A DNA stretch of 5,801 nucleotides, taken from assembly GCA_023398855.1 (NCBI GenBank), contig JAEWRS010000191.1, positions 1 through 5,801 of the forward strand, read 5' to 3'. A model generated the notes under the pieces. It searched no databases, had not been told where the DNA came from, and was given only the letters and a program-made list of their open reading frames with translations. The stretch's first letter is position 1; every line of letters starts with the position of its first letter. The DNA comes from Bacillota bacterium. Lineage in GTDB: Bacteria; Bacillota; Clostridia; Lachnospirales; Lachnospiraceae. Positions 5,173-5,801 of the stretch are shown one piece after another. The position numbers and the translations under genes are program-made.

Positions 5173-5801
5173 ATGAGAGAAAAAACAAGCAATGGGCTAT
5201 TAAAAAATAAATCTTTAAAACGATGCAATCCTGATATCCGTACCGGATTAACGGAAGAACAGGTCCGCAGCCGTATGGATGCTGGGGCCGTGAACATACA
5301 AAAAACAGATCTGACCCCTACATTCTCCAGCATTATAACAAAAAACATTTTTACATTATTTAATTTCATCAATGTTTTCCTGGCGGTAATTCTTGTAATG
5401 GTGGGACATACAGAAAATATACTTTTTCTTGGAATTGCCATAAGCAATACATGCATGGGCATTTTTCAGGAATTAAGGGCAAAACGCGGATTAGATCAAT
5501 TATCTGTATTAGCCAAGGCACATGTAACCGTAATCCGGGATGGGAGTGAATATACAATCACTCAGGATGAGGTGGTGCTTGACGATATTGTGCTACTCGC
5601 TATCGGTGACCAGGTATGTGCCGATGCCTTGGTTGTTTGTTCAGAACAGCTGGAGGCAGATGAATCTCTTCTGACCGGAGAAACGGATCGAATCAAAAAA
5701 GCAAAGGGTGATACGCTTCTGTCCGGCAGCTATGTGACAAGCGGACGTGGCTATGCCCAAATAACTGCCATAGGGGAGGACAGTTATGCCCACGCTCTGA
5801 C
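5173..5801 (+). CDS. P-type cation-transporting ATPase, CtpE-like, N-terminal part (partial)
   Basis: The first 209 codons of a P-type ATPase are present, and the gene runs off the window. The protein would pump a cation across the membrane using ATP. Visible in order are a short cytoplasmic N-terminus with GLTEEQVRSRMDAG at 25-38, typical of the start of the cation ATPase fold, then two membrane helices at about 55-77 and 82-97. QELRAKRGLDQLSVL follows at 99-113. The actuator domain follows, with VIRDG at 120-124, the IGDQV turn at 144-148, DESLLTGETD at 163-172 and GDTLLSGSYVTSG at 179-191. No metal-binding CxxC domain precedes the first helix, which argues against a copper or cadmium P1B pump. 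The helix pair and the RAKR segment resemble the mycobacterial CtpE class, reported to transport calcium. The catalytic DKTGT site lies beyond the window. The dephosphorylation motif reads TGET rather than the common TGES. The ATG at 5173 is chosen because a stop at 5137-5139 leaves no other ATG, GTG or TTG in frame. The ribosome site (GGTGA, 5164-5168) is weak. Confidence 0.9.
   Translation, partial: MREKTSNGLLKNKSLKRCNPDIRTGLTEEQVRSRMDAGAVNIQKTDLTPTFSSIITKNIFTLFNFINVFLAVILVMVGHTENILFLGIAISNTCMGIFQELRAKRGLDQLSVLAKAHVTVIRDGSEYTITQDEVVLDDIVLLAIGDQVCADALVVCSEQLEADESLLTGETDRIKKAKGDTLLSGSYVTSGRGYAQITAIGEDSYAHAL

Noticed and set aside
5148..5462. A minus-strand open frame opposite the ATPase start
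   Set aside because: It overlaps the convincing P-type ATPase reading, has no family pattern and no ribosome site.
1..5801. CRISPR arrays, tRNA genes, insertion sequences or defence genes
   Set aside because: No regularly spaced repeats, cloverleaf sequences, transposase-like readings or terminal inverted repeats with target duplications are visible.

Overview
The window looks like ordinary chromosome from a low-to-moderate G+C anaerobic Firmicute, most likely a Lachnospiraceae/Clostridium-type bacterium (Lacrimispora-like is a guess from the feel of the proteins). Grounds are the Gram-positive style lipoprotein substrate-binding protein in a potB-potC-potD order, strong GGAGG-type ribosome sites, TTGACA/TATAAT-type promoters, and close resemblance of all proteins to clostridial families.

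Layout. (1) Bases 1-1974, plus strand: the 3' end of a spermidine/putrescine ABC transporter operon, with the last codons of potB, complete potC and complete potD. The genes are packed by a stop/start overlap and by a ribosome site that overlaps a stop codon. (2) Bases 1996-2063: a long hairpin between convergent genes that can terminate both strands. (3) Bases 2091-3251, minus strand: an exported protein tyrosine phosphatase with the HCxxGKDRTG loop. Its N-terminal half resembles the C-terminal beta domain of SAM hydroxide adenosyltransferases. It has its own promoter. (4) Bases 3356-3388: a textbook intrinsic terminator for the next minus-strand gene. (5) Bases 3412-4836, minus strand: an NCS2/AzgA-type purine (guanine/hypoxanthine/adenine) permease with its own promoter and no recognisable purine riboswitch. 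(6) Bases 4837-5172: an A/T-rich divergent intergenic region with several small dyads, a 17-base pyrimidine mirror repeat, candidate promoters for both flanking genes and a possible decayed reading frame. (7) Bases 5173-5801, plus strand: the N-terminal 209 codons of a P-type cation ATPase of the CtpE-like class, cut by the window end before its phosphorylation site.

The genes share a membrane transport theme (polyamine import, purine import, cation transport) but are separate transcription units. Nothing shows that they work as one system. I found no mobile element, CRISPR array, RNA gene or defence system. The points most worth a second look are the domain combination in the phosphatase, the altered ligand-contact residues in PotD, and the dyad abutting the -10 box upstream of the ATPase.
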